Source: Smittium culicis (Eukaryota > Kickxellomycota > Harpellomycetes > Harpellales > Legeriomycetaceae). Taken from it: a stretch of 11,808 nt of DNA. The position numbers and the translations under genes were made by a program. Positions 1 through 10,220 of this stretch are shown here, piece by piece (the first letter of the stretch is position 1; each line of letters starts with the position of its first letter). Under the pieces are notes generated by a model. That model had not been told where the DNA came from. It ran no database searches and saw nothing but the letters and a program-made list of their open reading frames with translations. The stretch lies in NCBI GenBank assembly GCA_001970855.1, contig LSSN01005125.1, positions 1 to 11,808 of the forward strand, read 5' to 3'.

Positions 1-1598
1 ACTGTCTGTGAATAAAAACTTATTCAGGCCCAAAAAAGTCGCGAAAGAAGTTCAAAAATTAGGCTAAAAGTTAAATTACCTATTCTATTTACATATATAA
101 GACATATTTTAAATTTTTAAAGATTTGCAGGTATTTTTATCTTTCATGACCTACAGTTTGCAAGCTGATACATAAATTTTCTGAAGCTATTTGAGAATCT
201 TTAGTAAATAGATATTTTTTCCTAATAAAAAAGGCTCAATAAATCTCACAGACTATCATAATGGGAAATAATTTTAATATAAATTTAATTTTATATTGTA
301 ATTTTTTTTATTTAAAAGGTCAACCGGAAAATTTCAAGCTATAAAGAATTTTTCGGGTAAAAATCACAGTTTCCGAGTAAAACGTAAAGTAGCGGTAGTA
401 CCAGACGGTTGCTGCGCTTTTTTTGAGAACTATTCATGATAAGACTGTTTAAAGCACATTGAAAAGATCATAAAAATCTTTTAAAAAATATCTCAATCTG
501 ATTATAATTTACCAGATTGAGAGGATTTGAATGAATGGTTCATGTAGGCTGTTAAATGACACCCAGAGCTAGTAAAACAGTTTAGGGTAATAGTTTCAAA
601 TAAAAGAAACCAAAGAAATAATTCGGATAGTCACACCGAAATTCAAACAGAATCGCTTCATGTTCAATCAAATTCACCAGTCAGACACAACAAGGTTTAG
701 ATTCAATTATTTATAATGGGTGAAAAATATTCGAAAATTTTTAATGGTTGACTAAAAAAAAAAATTTTCCTATGAAAAGAGAATAATACAGAATATCGCC
801 TAAAAGCCTTCAGAACAATTCGGATATATGTATAACACCGAAAATGTTCATGATAACCAAGCAAAAATTGATAAATGAGGGTACTATATCTAATGATTCA
901 TTTAAATTTAAACTTACCGCTCATGTTTAAAAAAAATAAGAAAAGAGAAAAAGAGATTATAAAAACGTTTTGATATTTTTGATAGCCTCCGCCAAAATTG
1001 TCTATGGAAAATGAAAACATAAAAGTCGATACTTTAATATAATTTATGAGGAAATCTGGATAATAAATATGAATATAAGCTATTTAGATAGAATAAAAAT
1101 AAACAGAAATTCCTTGGGAATGAATTGTATGGATGTTGATTCATCAAGTCATCAAAATTACACATATAAATTTTAAAAAGAGCATAAAATTTTTAATGAT
1201 ACTTATAAATTTAGTAAATTATCTGAATTCAATTTAATATTTTTTTAAACTGATAAATTTAAACAAAAAAATGATATATGATAGTTTAATTTTTAATAAT
1301 ATAATTTTCATTATATTTACTTTTAATATATTATGAATTAAAAGTATCCTGCTTATTTTTTTTATACAAAATCAAAGATTAATGATTTATCCGATTATTT
1401 TTAAATTGAATTTAATTATAAACTAATGAAATATAAATGAATCAATATACACTTTTATTTCAATGTATTTGCTTTGCTATAATCATCCATTTCAGTTTTT
1501 AAATGCGATAAGATATCCCATTTCAGAAAAAAAATTTTAATATATGCACACTAAAATTAAATTCATTCATGTTATTATCAAATTTTCTAGATTAATGA
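1..1598. other. intergenic AT-rich spacer with hairpin cluster
   Basis: No gene is recognised. The first kilobase is a little richer in G+C than the rest and contains stretches that read on the plus strand with a less AT-driven amino-acid mix, for example 320-436 (ending in PDGCCAFFENYS) and 560-697 (including HTEIQTESLHVQ). Each is interrupted by several stops of all three kinds (437, 440, 482, 518, 545, 557, 698). A broken gene is possible, but no start, domain or family can be named. Three small hairpins built on CCG/CGG arms lie at 324-356, 620-643 and 819-843. From about 1200 onward the sequence is nearly pure A/T with no visible signal. Confidence 0.5.
324..356. repeat. 11-bp stem hairpin
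   Basis: Positions 324-334 (CCGGAAAATTT) pair with 346-356 (GAATTTTTCGG) around an 11-nt loop. If transcribed, the stem is continuous over 11 pairs with two G-U pairs, and it is anchored by three G-C pairs at its base. Nothing nearby shows whether it is transcribed, and no T-run follows on either side that would make it a terminator. Confidence 0.35.
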
Positions 1599-1934
1599 AA
1601 TATATTAAATTATTTACGAAATAAAAAAATACATTTCAAGAGATTCGTTTGTAAGGCTAGAAGGAAATTTGTGAGAGTTTATTTGGAAATAATAGTAAAA
1701 GTTAGATTTAAATTGCCTCAGCTAAAAAAGCTTTTAGAAAACTATTGGGTTTTTTTCATAAAATTTCAGCGATATATATTATTAAATTTCATTTTAATTA
1801 ATAAAGAATTTGTTATTTCTAGATTTCTACTAGTATTATTTGATATTATCAGCTCTGATTTTTTAAAAAGAACTAGAATGGATGATTTTTTATTAGTTTA
1901 TTATTTAAGTATTGTTTTTTATATCAATATTTGA
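1599..1934 (+). other. long open stretch without ATG, doubtful ORF
   Basis: This is the longest stop-free stretch in the window, 111 codons before the TGA at 1932-1934. It follows a TGA at 1596-1598. The first possible start is a GTG at 1671, which would give 87 residues; the first in-frame ATG is only at about 1878, leaving roughly 19 residues. The residues are mostly Phe, Leu, Ile, Lys and Tyr, as expected for translated AT-rich DNA, and I see no domain, signal peptide or transposase motif. A stretch this long is somewhat more than I expect by chance at this composition, so it could be a decayed exon, but the lack of a start argues against a working gene. Confidence 0.12.
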
Positions 1935-4900
1935 AAATTTATATCAAAAAATCTTCAATTTTTATTTAAATTTATAAATATAAAAATTAGAAAAGATAAA
2001 CGTTCATTTTAGTAATCAAATTAGTAAATCTTTCTACCAAAATCCAGCATTTCAGATAGAGAAATAATATTGTTTTATTTTATCACATAAATAGTTATTT
2101 TATTTTTTTTTAAATAAGTATTTTAGATTTTGTAAATCAAAATCTATTGATCTAAATTATTTTTAACTAAATTTATACCACTAAAGAATGCTCTCTTTCA
2201 AAAAATACAAAAATAATATGGGTGGTTCACCTAATTTATTCAAAAATTAATCGAATAATTTATAAGAAAACCCACAAAAAGAGTAATAATTACTTTAATT
2301 ACGATAGTAATGGACAAGAAGCTGAAGATATCATCTTTATGTTTAAATCAGAAAAGCAATCTATAATAGGTTATTAAATTTTAAGTTGACTAATAAGTAT
2401 TTAAAAATATTATAAAAAAAATTTTACTAAAATATTCCTATATTTTTGCTTAATTATAGATATGAACATTTCAATAACAATTATATCATAAAAAGAAGAA
2501 CAGCTTAATTTTTCCGGAATCATCGTATTCATTGAATAAAGTTTAATCGCTTCAATTCCAAAATACTATGAGTGTCATTTTTAAAATATGTTAGAGGCAA
2601 TAATAAAAAATTTCAATAATATTCGTATTCTATTTTATTCTGTCGCCTTTTTCGATTATAATTAAATAAAACTAAAATTAAATGCGAAAAATACCGCAAA
2701 AGCTTTTTTTGTAATATAAAACTGTCACTAAAGCTAAAAAAAATAAAAATTATGTTTATCTAATAAAAATCTAATATATATGAACCTTATTCAAATCAGA
2801 GAATTACACAGAAGATAACTGTGAAAAATTTTATGAAAAGTGATATAAATAATATAAATAATCTATAAAAAAAGTATAAATAATACACAATTTGTGATTT
2901 AATTTTCAATTTTTTGACTAAAAAATGATATAAAACTAAAAAAATTAAAAATAAAATATCTTAGCCATAATAATTCAATTTTAAATTATTAAACTCTCAA
3001 TTAATTAATTGAAAATGCTGTAAGTGTAATTATAAAAAAAACTAGATAATATCAATTCATACACACATGATATTTTCTCAGCTTTAGAAAATAATTCAGA
3101 ATTTTTAAAAATTACTATTTAATATATCAATGAATATATCAAAAATGATAAAAATATACTATACAGCTTAAATTTATTTATAATTAACTAATCTATCTTA
3201 GTTTATGACGATAAATTTAAAAGAAAAAAAATATAATTTCAGTACTGGAGATGTATTGAATATAATTTTAATAACGGCGATGTAAAAAATTGTATGAAAA
3301 TCGAAAAATTTCCACTAAAAGAGTATTAATAACAGTTATATAAATATCATCAAGTAAGAATAATATCTTGTGTAAAAAAAAGAGCTCATAATAGAATAAA
3401 TAATCTTGTATATTACTTAAAATTTAAAATCTCATATCCATCTATAAATAGTATAAGAAACTGTGAAAAGAACCTTGAAAGTTTATACCAAAGTTTAAAA
3501 AGATGACTAAATGATATATCTAGATAAATTTTAGTTTATCTTTAAGATAATAAAAATTTTTTAATTGTAAAAAATAAAGTATTCTTATAGCTATTCTGGT
3601 GTATAAATATATAAAATATACACTGAAAATTTTTACTTTTATAGTTCACATTATTTAAAAACGTCAATTAAGTCTCGTAATTTGATAAAGATATATTTTT
3701 TTGAGCTTTTTGACACCATTAATTACTAAAATTTTCTTATATAAAATAGTTTTAACTATAAAGCAAGAATAAAAAGGAAATTTTGTAAAAATACATGTAA
3801 GGGAATAAATGCTATTTTTAAATTTAAAAGAATATGCTTTTATTGAAAACTCGAAGAAATATCAGAGAAAGTCAATTTGTTAGTATCTGAAATTTAATTT
3901 TATTAGATACATAGCGGTTGGGCTGATTCAGGAATATTTTTGTGTTTGAATATTAATTTATTATTGCTTGAATGAATTTTAAACCATTTTACTTTAATTT
4001 AATTTACTCTACGGCGTATATTAAATTATTGATATCGTGCAAATAAAATACCGTAGTAAAAAAAAAAAAAGTTTATTGTTATGAAATTAGATTTATGATT
4101 ATAAGTTTTAAATTAAATTAAGAATGTTTAATTACAAAGAAACGGATGCTAATTTTTTTTATTTGAAATATATAAATTAATTCGAAATAAGTTGTTATTT
4201 TATAAATAAAGTTTGATATTTCCAAATAAATCTAGTGACTTTAGATCACTAAAAATTTTTTAAAAAATTAATTATTACTAAAAAAATAACTACGTTTAGA
4301 AGTTACTTGCAGGCTAGTTTTTCAAATTTATACTAATTTGGATTATATTTTTTTAATATTAGATATTTTTCAATTAAATTTGATGAATTAATTGATGTAC
4401 GGAAATATTAAGTGAATTAAAAGAAATTAATAAACATAAAAATAAGGAAATAGCAATGAAGAAAGGTGGAATAAATAGGGAGAAATAAATTAATAGAAAG
4501 ACATTTTGTAAAAATTTTTATTCAAATCATTTCCAGTAAATAAAATTTTTCGATTTTCTAGTATTATAAAATATTTTTATTCGTTAAAATATAAGTTAAA
4601 AATGAGTCTCATGCTAAAATATGCTCCAAAAATTGAAATTAAAGTTTAAAGACTAAAATTAAAAATAAAAGAATATTTTCATAAATTAAATGAGCTGGAG
4701 AAAGTCTTTATGTATTTATTCTAATTGAACTATTCGCGAGTATAAATAGAAATAATTCCTGATGATAGAGAAATGAATGGATGTTAGACAAGGTTAAAAG
4801 AATTAATCACGTGTGCTTCAAATAATTACGTTGAAAAAAAACGATACGACTTACTTCTAAAATATTTATGTTGTTTCAAAATACCTAATAGGAAATTTTT

Positions 4901-5070
4901 TGTAGTTTTTATTGGAATAATTCATCTTTTTTCCAATCAAATATTTAAGATTTTAAAATTTATTTCGCCTATAAAGAATTATTTTTAGGTTTAATGGATT
5001 TTAATTTACGGAGATAAAAACTATAATAAGTTTTCTCAAGAATAATAATAAAAAAAACAATTATAAGAAT
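1935..5070. other. intergenic AT-rich spacer
   Basis: No gene, RNA gene or mobile element is recognised. A few stop-free stretches of 65-70 codons without an ATG start occur on the plus strand, such as 2171-2374 and 4788-4985. They are within what chance gives in DNA this rich in A and T, although their residue mix (EAEDIIFMFKSEKQ near 2318-2359, TCASNNYVEKKRYD near 4809-4850) looks ordinary enough to be noted. Short simple repeats occur, such as two copies of ATAAATAAT at 2845-2862 and a poly(A) run near 4058. Confidence 0.5.
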
Positions 5071-5075
5071 TGAAA

Positions 5076-5091
5076 GGGGGAATCCTCCCCC
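5076..5091. repeat. GC hairpin in AT-rich DNA
   Basis: GGGGGA at 5076-5081 pairs perfectly with TCCCCC at 5086-5091 around the 4-nt loop ATCC. The C-run continues to 5092 and CTCC-type sequence to 5095. It is the densest G+C patch outside the transposon relics, in flanks that are almost only A and T. On the minus strand it reads GGAGGGGGGAGG, a possible two-tetrad G-quadruplex. Its role is unknown. It lacks a following T-run on the plus strand. Confidence 0.4.
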
Positions 5092-5095
5092 CTCC

Positions 5096-6039
5096 AAAAC
5101 TGAATAATAATTTTTAAACTAAGTGCTCTTTTAATTTCAAGCTTCTATATATCTTAGCAGTTTTTTTATTTGCTTTTAAATGTTTTTGTTTTATTTATTT
5201 GAGGAAAATTATTTTTTTATAAAAGAAATAATAAAAATTCTTAATGAAATTTTTTAATTGCGTTTTACTGTTGTACTATTCTTATCTACTTATATTTAAG
5301 AAGTGAAAAAATACACAAATACTAAAATTTTTTTTCCAATTTATCACTATAAGTATTTTGATTTATTTTATTTATAAAATTTTATTTTCTTACGAGGATT
5401 TATATTTTCTATGAAAAAACCAATTCTCTTTTTACATTCAAAAAAGGGAAATCGCTTTTCAATTTTTCAATGAATTATTTTTCAAATAATTTAAAAATTT
5501 CTAAATAATTTACTTATTATCTTTGTTTTTTACTTTTCTAGAGGGTTTCTATTCATAAAAAATAAATTTATATATAATTTTATCTCTATACACACAAAAT
5601 TCAATAATTTTCATTTCTCTTCCCCTGTGGTAGATTTATATTAATACAAATTTTTTTAGAGGTATTTGAGAAATAACTTTATCCTATTAGTTTTTTCTAT
5701 TCGTATAACTAAATAAATTACTTCATCATATTTTTTCTGTAAAAGTAATTCTAACCTAACTAATTAATTTAATAAATTTTATGTTACATTAAATAGCGGT
5801 TTTTTGGGGGTTATTATTTTATTTATTTATTTTGATGATATTATAATGAGTTTTATAAAAATTATTATCTAAATCAATAAAGACTGCTTTTATAATATTT
5901 TTGTCACAAATTTGTCATATTAAAAAATTTTTAACTATAATAGCTAAAGGAATAATAAAATACAGTAATAAAAATATTTTAAATCACAAAGTCACAAATT
6001 AAACTAGCTTTATTTATCATTACTTTTTAATATTATATG

Positions 6040-6074
<35 letters not shown>

Positions 6075-8240
6075 TGATATACTCATTATTCATTTTGAAA
6101 AAATCCAAGGCTTTATTAATCGGTTTTTGGCGATTCATCGCAAAATAAGAGAGTGTGAGAGCCATTTTTTTTGATTTTTTTAGCTAGTAATAATTTCAAA
6201 TTTAAATTAAAAAATAAAATAGAAAGTCAATTTTGCATTTTTATTCTGGGTTTATAATTAAAATTTATGGTTCTCAAATAAATATAATTAAATGTAACAT
6301 TGCGATTTCTTTGTTATAATCTCCTTATTTTTTTTGAAAAAAGTAGGTTTTTAGTTCAAAATTTTTTCTAATACTAAAAAGATGCATACATCAATTAAAA
6401 GATTTATATAAAAAAATTCAAAATTTCGTTATTAGAAAATATTTTATTGTATATGTGTCACAGATCTAAGCTCCTACTATTTTTGATCAAGAATTAATCG
6501 AGTTTTCCTATTTCGATCTAACTCCTTTTTTCACTAAAAAAACTAAATTTAAAATATCTTTGTATAAAGACTTTTTTATGAGTTAGCTGTAGAATAAGGA
6601 AAACAATTGAATATCTTACTATTCAACTATTACTATAATTATATTTTCATAATCATCACTCTTTACATTAATTTATTAATATATTAACCTATAAACCATC
6701 ATTTATTATTACTACTATAAAAAAAATCATTGATTATTTTTAGTATGTAACTTAAATACAGAAAAGCTTATAGTTAATAATAATTCATTGATTTTCGGTT
6801 TAATAGTAAAAAAGTTTCGCTAAATTTAAAATATAAGGTTTTTATTTTATAGTAAAATTGAAAAATAAATATACTTCCCAAAGATTATTAAATAATTAAT
6901 CACAACACATAAAAAAGATAACTTTTTTCTTAACGGCTTAGTTTAATATTCACGGTTACATAAATAAGCTGGATAATTTTAGTAGTTCAAAAAAAAAAAA
7001 CGAAAACTGTCACTGAAAATATTTCAAGTTTAAGATTATAATGGGGATTTATTTAAATTTTAATTTTTTAACATAATATTAAAGCCAAAGTTAGATATTT
7101 TTCGGCATGAATCGCACAAAAATTTTCATTTTAAAATTATATTAGTACATTAATACACTAAAATAAAAATTAATTATAAATCTAAAATATGGCGGTATGG
7201 TAATAATTTTAAATCAGAGATAATTTGAGTGAAGCATTTACCTATTATTAAAGGAAACTTTTTTGCACGGCTCAATAGAAAACCAAAGGGACTTCATTTT
7301 GAACTTGGTGTCTATATTTTTTGGATATTTTGAATATATTTTTATTATTTCTTTTAGATCACTTTTCCAACTACATATTATTCATTTTTCGGGAATAATA
7401 CTTTTAGATAATGCCGTTTATATTTTTTAATTATGTTTTTAGAGAACTTGAGCGTTTCATATTATAATTCGAAATTTCAGGTTCAAATTTTAATTTCCCA
7501 AATTCATAAAAATGTCAATACGGAATTAAATTGATAAAAAGCTATCTATAAATGTAACATATTCCATTCATTAGCATTACTTTATTAAATCGGCAACGTA
7601 AATTATAAATAAATATCATAATTTATATTAATTATTGCTAAAAGTACTCCACTTTTCTGCTAAATTCACTCAATAAACAATAAAGCACATTTTAATTTGT
7701 TAGCTTATTTGTGAAATATTTCAGAAAAAAAGTTTTTTATGCTTGTGAATTTAATTTTTATGATTTATCTGCTATTCGGTTATTAAAGATAGTTCGTAAT
7801 ACTGATTTAAATGATAGAGTTTTGTATTTTAAGCTTAAATTTTCTAAAAATTATAGAAATCAAGATCTAAACTTTCATTCTTGAATCCAAGCTTAATTAA
7901 TAAAGGTTTCTTTAAATCCCGATATATTGATATTTTATCTGTCTGAATTTTGCAAGATACGTCCTAAGAAGAGAAATATTTTTTCCTAAACAATACTGGC
8001 CAAGTTTTACTTTAATTTGACTCGTAAAAAAATCTAATTTTTAAATATATATATAATAAAATTAATCTTGTAAAAAGTAGTAAGATAAAACCACTGAATA
8101 ACAAGGAAAATAAGATTCGTTACTATTTCAAATATCAAGTTTGGTAAAGAAGAATATGCTAAACTAATTAATTAAAAAAGGGTTTCTATATTTTAAACTC
8201 TCTTATGATCCTTGCTTTTTTCCTTTCTGGTTGTACAAGG
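5096..8240. other. intergenic AT-rich spacer
   Basis: No gene is recognised. Plus-strand stop-free stretches at 7233-7427 (65 codons) and 7696-7881 (62 codons, continuing in frame past two stops to about 8035) lack ATG starts at a useful position and known motifs. They are of chance length for this composition. The stretch also holds the (TTA)10 repeat and several poly(A)/poly(T) runs. The sequence at 7911-7929 is a possible left terminal repeat of the MULE relic that follows. Positions 8193-8240 may still belong to the transposase reading frame, which runs on for 15 codons beyond the TAA at 8241-8243. Confidence 0.5.
6043..6072. repeat. (TTA)10 microsatellite
   Basis: Thirty bases of uninterrupted TTA trinucleotide repeat, flanked by further T-rich sequence. 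It is a simple-sequence repeat with no associated gene and is likely to vary in length between isolates. Confidence 0.95.
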
Positions 8241-10139
8241 TTATTTATTATCATTAATATACACAATTTTGCTGTTTTTAGGACAAGCTCTTTTATTATG
8301 ACCAGAGTTTCCACATTAAATACAATTTTTTAACTTGAATTTTTCGGGAAAATCAAAAAATTAGTAACACCGCTTAGTTGAAGATAATTTTATCCTTTTG
8401 ATTTTATTAGGTCTTCCTTTGGTAATCTGTACTTGGGCATTAGCTGGAGCAATTGGTATAAAACAAATAAAACCAGCTATCTGATAAATTTCAACTGTTT
8501 TCGTAAAATCTGGTAAATTAATAAATTTTTTGTAATATTCAACTAAAATTTATTTTAACCTTTCGTAAATTGAGTCTAAAGAGTCAATTACCGAAAAATA
8601 CAGAGGGTCTGGTTTTTTAAGAGCCCAAAATATTTCTATTTAATGTAAACTTATGGATTTGCTTTTTCTTATATGATTATTAAAGTAGTGAGAACATTTA
8701 AACCTCATAGCTGCTCTAGAAATATTTGTGCACTCTGGAGGAGGGTTATTCTATGACATTTTTAAAATTCATTGATAATTTTCCTCTATCTTTTTCAATT
8801 CCAATACTGAAATTTTGTAGAAATTATTTCCCAATAAAATTTTTTGCAGTTTTGAAACTTTTGAGTATCTGAAGCTATTCTAAATTTAATATTGTTGTAT
8901 TATCTGTTAAATGCAAAATTTATATTTTGAAATGCCTATAGAAAATCCCCTGTCGAGACTCTTAAGTACTTTTTTAGTACCGAGTGTGCACTTTGAGCTC
9001 TAGAGGGGGGGTTTTTTTTCCCAAAGTGTTAATTTTTGTCAGCCCATTTACTTATAAAAATTTTCTTATATGGGAGCCATGTATTATTCGTGTACCTAAA
9101 AAAATCTTTAAGTTCGAGACTTTTGCTTCAAACTCATTTAAGTAGCTTTCATATTCTATATCAATTTTAGAATTTATTAAGTTGCACCACTTTTGATTTA
9201 TACACTCATGCTCATCTTCAGGGATTCCAATTTTTTTAATTTTTGATGATACGTTCTTATTAATGCGCCATAAGCAAATTATGTTTTTTCTGCTGTTAAA
9301 AAATTTTTTTATGCATTAATTAGTGCCAAGTACCTATCTGTTAATATAAACTGTGATTGGCTTATTCCACTAAAGAGCTATTTGTAATTATTTAGCTACG
9401 ATGTTTAAACTCTTCTGTTTCTAGTTTAATAAATACAAAGCATGAATAGAAGGTTTTACCGGTTCTTGATACACCAAAAATTATAATAAATGGTGTATTG
9501 GTTTCATTGGTTTTATAGGTAAAACCTATTAGTACAACCTTTGGATTTTCCCTAGTAAGCTGAAAATATTTTCCCATCAAGAACAGTAAACAGATAATTC
9601 TACCATTTTTGTCGGTTTTTTATCTAGCGAGAATATCTCTTGCACCAGAAGTTTGATAAAGCGCTTAAATTGATGTTCTACCATTTAAAACATATATTCT
9701 AATTTCCTTGATTTGATTGTAGATTAACTTACTAGCTATAGGAAAATTAGGAGTTTTTTGCTGAAGATCATTCAAAATTTCCCTCAGTGCTATCCCTGAT
9801 CTATAAAGTTCAGATATAACACCCTTTTGATACTCATTATTTCTATACTATTGTAAATACCAATTGTCACCTTATCTAGAGGATGATTATACTCTAGGTT
9901 TATAACCCTATGTAGCCATATACCATTTATTTTTTTACTACATATATTTGAAAAGGAAATCCAGTTTTTTTAGTTCCAGATTTTCTAATCTTGTTGGTTT
10001 GTAAATTATTATAAATTAGATCCTTTTAGCGGACAATGTTAACTTGGTATTTTTTTGAACTCCTTATTTTGGTGTTGAAACTTTACTTCACATGTTTACT
10101 TCTAAGATCATTACCAAGTATTCTTATTTTTGATATTCT
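8241..10139 (-). pseudogene. decayed MULE (Mutator-like) transposase
   Basis: A Mutator-family transposase would cut and paste its element using a DDE catalytic core; this copy cannot. The minus strand, joined across frameshifts near 9928, 9845, 9397, 9284, 9008 and 8820, reads as one protein. First comes a FAR1-like DNA-binding region (RKSGTKKTGFPFQIY near 9982-9944, then NGIWLHRVINLEYNHPLD ending near 9872), where the usual TGCPF cysteine is Phe. A linker follows (NEYQKGVISELYRSGIALRE near 9838-9779). The MULE core begins with VLIGFTYKTNETNTPF near 9540-9490 and continues with LTDRYLALINA near 9344-9312, ICLWRINKN and SAHSVLKKYLRVSTGDFL (8992-8939). A SWIM-like finger (C at 8732, then KCSHYF near 8698) and a CCHC knuckle complete it. 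In-frame stops are eleven TAA, three TAG and one TGA. The DDE residues read Gly, Asp, Gln. The end is set at the TAA at 8241-8243; no start codon is identifiable. Family assignment is firm, exact borders are not. Confidence 0.88.
8283..8324 (-). other. CCHC zinc knuckle of the MULE relic
   Basis: Cys codons at 8322-8324, 8313-8315 and 8283-8285 and a His codon at 8298-8300 give CX2CX4HX4C, reading C-I-stop-CGNSGHNKRAC. This is the zinc knuckle typical of the C-terminus of FAR1/MULE-type transposases, where it is thought to bind nucleic acid. All four metal ligands survive although a TAA sits between the first two cysteines (8316-8318). It is preceded by a basic stretch (TKGRPNKIKRIK near 8422-8387), also usual for the family. 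Confidence 0.85.
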
Positions 10140-10211
10140 TTATTTAATAAAAGATAATATAGGTATTAATTTTTTTTTTTAAAAAATATATTAGGATTTA
10201 AATTGAAAAGA

Positions 10212-10220
10212 TTAAATGTA
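10212..10220. repeat. target-site duplication, LINE 3' side
   Basis: TTAAATGTA directly abuts the poly(T) (poly(A) on the minus strand) of the LINE fragment. The same nine bases occur at 10587-10595, exactly where recognisable LINE coding sequence begins. This is the expected product of target-primed reverse transcription. Confidence 0.8.

Noticed and set aside
9..26. Perfect 7-bp hairpin TGAATAA/TTATTCA.
   Set aside because: Short A/T-dominated hairpins of this size are expected many times in DNA of this composition.
2171..2374. Open 68-codon stretch on the plus strand.
   Set aside because: No usable ATG, no motif, and about seven open stretches of 60 codons or more are expected by chance here by my rough estimate.
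4788..4985. Open 66-codon stretch on the plus strand with ordinary-looking residues.
   Set aside because: Same reasons: chance length, no start of its own, no recognised family; a stop separates it from the ATG at 4773.
7696..8035. Plus-strand frame with only internal stops at 7882 and a few later positions.
   Set aside because: Open segments are of chance length with no motif, and the stretch overlaps a candidate terminal repeat of the MULE.
8945..9035. Inverted repeats (GTACT/AGTAC, CACTTTG/CAAAGTG) and a G7/C7 run suggesting a nested miniature transposon.
   Set aside because: The same bases encode the most conserved part of the MULE transposase on the minus strand (SRAQSAHSVLKKYLRVS), so the local G+C and the chance palindromes are explained by coding sequence; the C-run carries a frameshift.
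9392..9580. A 62-codon minus-strand reading frame as an intact small protein.
   Set aside because: It is the middle of the broken MULE transposase (GFTYKTNETNTPF core); coding similarity continues beyond both ends, through stops upstream and a frameshift downstream.
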